From assembly GCA_023409265.1 (NCBI GenBank), contig JAEYHZ010000046.1, forward strand, positions 62,001-126,000: a stretch of DNA of 64,000 bases, in the 5' to 3' direction. Below, piece after piece: positions 61,991 through 64,000 of the stretch. Position 1 is the first letter of the stretch. The number at the start of each line of letters is the position of its first letter. Position numbers and translations under genes: made by a program. The notes below the pieces were generated by a model. It did not search any database and had not been told where the DNA came from. It saw nothing but the letters and a program-made list of their open reading frames with translations. This stretch comes from Bacillota bacterium. Lineage in GTDB: Bacteria > Bacillota > Clostridia > Acetivibrionales > DSM-1351.

Positions 61991-62458
61991 ATGAAAGCTG
62001 TTAAAAAGATAACCATTTCCGCAATAATAATTGCATTGTATGTTGTAATAATGTTTATTTCTCAAAGCTTTGCTTTTGGGCAGTACCAGATAAGAATTGC
62101 CACTTCTCTGTACTCACTAAGCTACATTTACCCATTTCTGATCCTGCCTCTGGGTTTGGCTAATTTCCTGAGCAATACTATAATGGGAGGACTGGGGCCT
62201 CTTGATATGTTTGGCGGAATTATTGCAGGTATGGTAACTTCAGGTGCAGTTTATCTTATTAGAAAATTTAACTGGAACAAGTGGCTGATAACGTTACCTA
62301 TCGTTTTCGGACCGGGCCTCCTGGTTCCCCTGTGGCTTTCTTACCTTCTTAACGTTCCATATCACGTTCTCGCATTGAGTATCTGTATTGGACAAATTAT
62401 TCCTGCAATAGTAGGTGTATCCCTTGTTGAGATACTAAACAAATATATCAAAAATTAA
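61991..62458 (+). CDS. queT: QueT family queuosine-precursor transporter
   Basis: 155 residues with five to six hydrophobic helices. The segments Q-Y-Q-I-R-I-A-T-S-L-Y-S-L-S-Y-I-Y-P-F, G-L-A-N-F-L-S-N and G-G-L-G-P-L-D-M-F-G-G-I-I-A-G-M mark the QueT family, S-components of ECF transporters that import preQ0, preQ1 or queuine. ATG 61991 follows GGAG at six bases; the frame extends into the repeat array without a ribosome site. The preQ1-I riboswitch 2.2 kb upstream controls the operon. Confidence 0.88.
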   Translation: MKAVKKITISAIIIALYVVIMFISQSFAFGQYQIRIATSLYSLSYIYPFLILPLGLANFLSNTIMGGLGPLDMFGGIIAGMVTSGAVYLIRKFNWNKWLITLPIVFGPGLLVPLWLSYLLNVPYHVLALSICIGQIIPAIVGVSLVEILNKYIKN

Positions 62459-62469
62459 TGCCTAAGGGT

Positions 62470-62511
62470 AATACTGGTAAGAATGAAATAATACATCATA
62501 CGACCAGTATT
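62470..62511 (+). terminator. possible terminator after queT
   Basis: AATACTGGT / ACCAGTATT (62470-62478, 62503-62511), nine perfect pairs with a 24-base loop, then TAACAGATTTT. Weak. Confidence 0.4.
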
Positions 62512-62589
62512 TAACAGATTTTATGTAATCGGTATAGAGATAAAGATATACTCATTTTTTAACTTATACCCCTATAAGGTAGTTTTTAT

Positions 62590-62634
62590 AAATTTATGTA
62601 ACTTTATTGACATAAATTTTTTTAATGTTATAAT
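62590..62634 (+). promoter_or_regulatory. consensus promoter with overlapping MarR-type operator
   Basis: TTGACA (62607-62612) and TATAAT (62629-62634) at 16-base spacing are perfect consensus boxes. A perfect inverted repeat AAATTTATGT-N10-ACATAAATTT (62590-62599, 62610-62619) covers the -35 box, the usual place for an autoregulating MarR repressor. Confidence 0.7.
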
Positions 62635-62694
62635 ACGAAATAGAAACAATACGACATCGAATATGAAGAGAGCATAATTAACAGGAGGATAGTT

Positions 62695-63129
62695 ATGAAC
62701 AAAGTTAATCCTGAACAAATCGTAAAACTGGATGAGATAATGCATACTATTCAAAAACGCTATAAGAATTACCAGACCGATATTGAAGCCTTGTTTCCTG
62801 AAGGTATTACAAGTACGGAGCTCAGCATTATAAAAATAGTAAACTCAAGACCTGAAATAATTATAAAGGAAGTCAGTGAATATCTTGATCTGGCAGGAAG
62901 TACTCTTACCAGTGCCATTGACAGACTTGAGAAAAGGAAGCTGATGAGGCGTGTTGTCAGCACTAGAAACAGACGTTCCTTCGGATTGGAATTGACAGAG
63001 GAAGGTATCAGGATAAATACGCTGCATGAAGCTGCAGAGCGGCAAATCTGGTCCAGGATTCTTGGAAAGCTCGAGAATGAACAGGAGCGCGAAACATTTT
63101 TAAGATTATTGGAAGCCATTTCTGAATAA
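62695..63129 (+). CDS. MarR family transcriptional regulator
   Basis: 144 residues, winged helix. S-T-E-L-S-I-I-K-I-V-N-S-R-P, V-S-E-Y-L-D-L-A-G-S-T-L-T-S-A-I-D-R-L-E-K-R-K-L and D/R-R-S-F-G-L-E-L-T-E-E-G fit the MarR core. ATG 62695 follows AGGAGG. It lies 32 bases before a flavodoxin/ferredoxin gene, probably in one operon controlled by itself. Confidence 0.88.
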   Translation: MNKVNPEQIVKLDEIMHTIQKRYKNYQTDIEALFPEGITSTELSIIKIVNSRPEIIIKEVSEYLDLAGSTLTSAIDRLEKRKLMRRVVSTRNRRSFGLELTEEGIRINTLHEAAERQIWSRILGKLENEQERETFLRLLEAISE

Positions 63130-63161
63130 TCCGTTAAAAAGCATAGAATTGAGGTGAGCTA

Positions 63162-63944
63162 ATGAAAACTACTATTTACTATTTTACAGGAACGGGTAAT
63201 TCTCTAAAATGTGCAAGAGACTTGGGTGATAAACTGGGAGATACCCAAGTGATTTCTGTTACTGAAGCAACAGAGAAGGCAGTCAATCCGTTGTCGGATA
63301 ATATCGGAATTGTCTTTCCAGTATATATTTGGGGTATACCACTGATAATATCTGAATTTATAAAAAAACTTTCCAGGGAGAATAAAAATAAGTATATTTT
63401 TGCAGTTGCCACAAATGGGGGAGCTGTGTCGGGGGCACTACGGGTATTACAGAAAAGATTGAGGGCACGAGGCCTGAAGCTTTCAGCCGGATTTTCTCTC
63501 AAAATGCCGTCCAATTTTATCGGCATGCATCAAAGCAGTATTGAGGAGCAGAAGCAGATTTTTTGTCAGGCTGAAACAAAGATGAATGAGATAATTGAAT
63601 ATATTAAAACAGGAAAAACCGGAATCCTCGAGAAAGGTTCATTTATCGAAGGAATTATGAAAACAGGAATAATTTATAGGTTTGCTTCGGTTTTTTTACA
63701 TAAATTCGATAAAGACTTTTGGGTGAATGAAAAGTGTAATGGATGTGGAATGTGTAAAAAAGTTTGTCCTGTAGAAAACATTAAGTTGGAAAACAGCAGG
63801 CCAAAATGGCTGCATCAGTGCGAACAGTGTTATGCCTGTGTTAATTACTGCCCCAGGGAATCAATTCAGTTCAGGAAAATGACTATGGGAAAGCAAAGAT
63901 ATAAAAATCCTTTTGTTGAAGTCAAAGACATTGCGAGGAATTGA
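63162..63944 (+). CDS. EFR1 family flavodoxin-ferredoxin fusion
   Basis: 260 residues. N-terminal flavodoxin-like domain with the FMN phosphate loop Y-F-T-G-T-G-N-S (about 7-14) and V-Y-I-W-G-I-P; C-terminal two-[4Fe-4S] ferredoxin domain from about residue 190 (C-N-G-C-G-M-C-K-K-V-C-P and C-E-Q-C-Y-A-C-V-N-Y-C-P). Electron carrier for unknown partners. ATG 63162 follows GAGGTGAG. Confidence 0.88.
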   Translation: MKTTIYYFTGTGNSLKCARDLGDKLGDTQVISVTEATEKAVNPLSDNIGIVFPVYIWGIPLIISEFIKKLSRENKNKYIFAVATNGGAVSGALRVLQKRLRARGLKLSAGFSLKMPSNFIGMHQSSIEEQKQIFCQAETKMNEIIEYIKTGKTGILEKGSFIEGIMKTGIIYRFASVFLHKFDKDFWVNEKCNGCGMCKKVCPVENIKLENSRPKWLHQCEQCYACVNYCPRESIQFRKMTMGKQRYKNPFVEVKDIARN

Positions 63945-64000
63945 TTAACCAACTGTTTTTTATATTTCGAATTGAAAATACTGTATTGACAAAGCCATTC

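Overview
The window reads as chromosomal DNA of a low-GC, strictly anaerobic Firmicute, most likely a plant-fibre-degrading clostridium of the Ruminiclostridium type. This is inferred from the gene content: GH31 and GH74 xyloglucan enzymes, a trimeric [FeFe]-hydrogenase, clostridial Shine-Dalgarno sequences (AGGAGG) and a queuosine-precursor riboswitch. No rRNA, tRNA, CRISPR array, phage or transposase gene was seen. Almost all genes are complete, with little intergenic space.

Layout. 0.4-6 kb: GH31 alpha-xylosidase-like gene and a GH74 gene without a signal peptide, separated by a strong hairpin, then an AIM24-family gene. 6-13 kb: small redox and regulatory genes (nitroreductase/HxlR pair, DUF362, ECF sigma with a membrane partner, a coiled-coil protein followed by an AT-rich tandem repeat, a nucleotidyltransferase). 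13.5-17.6 kb: hydCBA-type NAD-linked [FeFe]-hydrogenase. 17.8-21 kb: large secreted propeller protein with a stalk domain. 21-26 kb: phosphotriesterase-like enzyme, WYL regulator, hydroxyacid dehydrogenase, Nudix plus APH-type kinase. 26-30 kb: heterodimeric ABC exporter, one subunit carrying an in-frame insertion of a ~155-bp palindromic repeat; a related copy lies just upstream of the pair. 30.1-30.8 kb: two very small Cys-containing peptide genes, each with its own promoter and terminator. 31-34.5 kb: YkuK-like protein, RNase Z, ECF sigma with a membrane regulator. 34.9-41 kb: gltBD. 41-46 kb: 2-oxoacid decarboxylase divergent from an acyl-CoA ligase, SMP-30 lactonase, AraC regulator. 46-55 kb: GT-C-like membrane protein, regulators, methyltransferase, transporter, dCMP deaminase, gpsA. 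55.2-58.6 kb: small protein + MoxR AAA + VWA module, then an XRE regulator fused to a complete desulfoferrodoxin-like domain. 59.7-62.5 kb: preQ1-I riboswitch controlling an HgdB-like iron-sulfur reductase, its ATP-dependent activator and QueT. 62.6-64 kb: MarR regulator with a flavodoxin/ferredoxin fusion.

The strongest candidates for undescribed biology are: (1) the preQ1-riboswitch operon joining a 2-hydroxyacyl-CoA-dehydratase-type ATP-driven reductase to the queuosine-precursor transporter QueT; (2) the mobile palindromic element that added 50 codons to an ABC exporter directly at its A-loop tyrosine; (3) the pair of autonomous Cys-containing micropeptides; (4) the XRE-desulfoferrodoxin fusion that keeps all apparent iron ligands; and (5) the three-gene MoxR/VWA module. 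A second family of short palindromic repeats (three copies, core ATGAYYAAATAATAACTTCC) sits at the 3' ends of genes. All functional statements rest on motif recognition and context; no database search was run.
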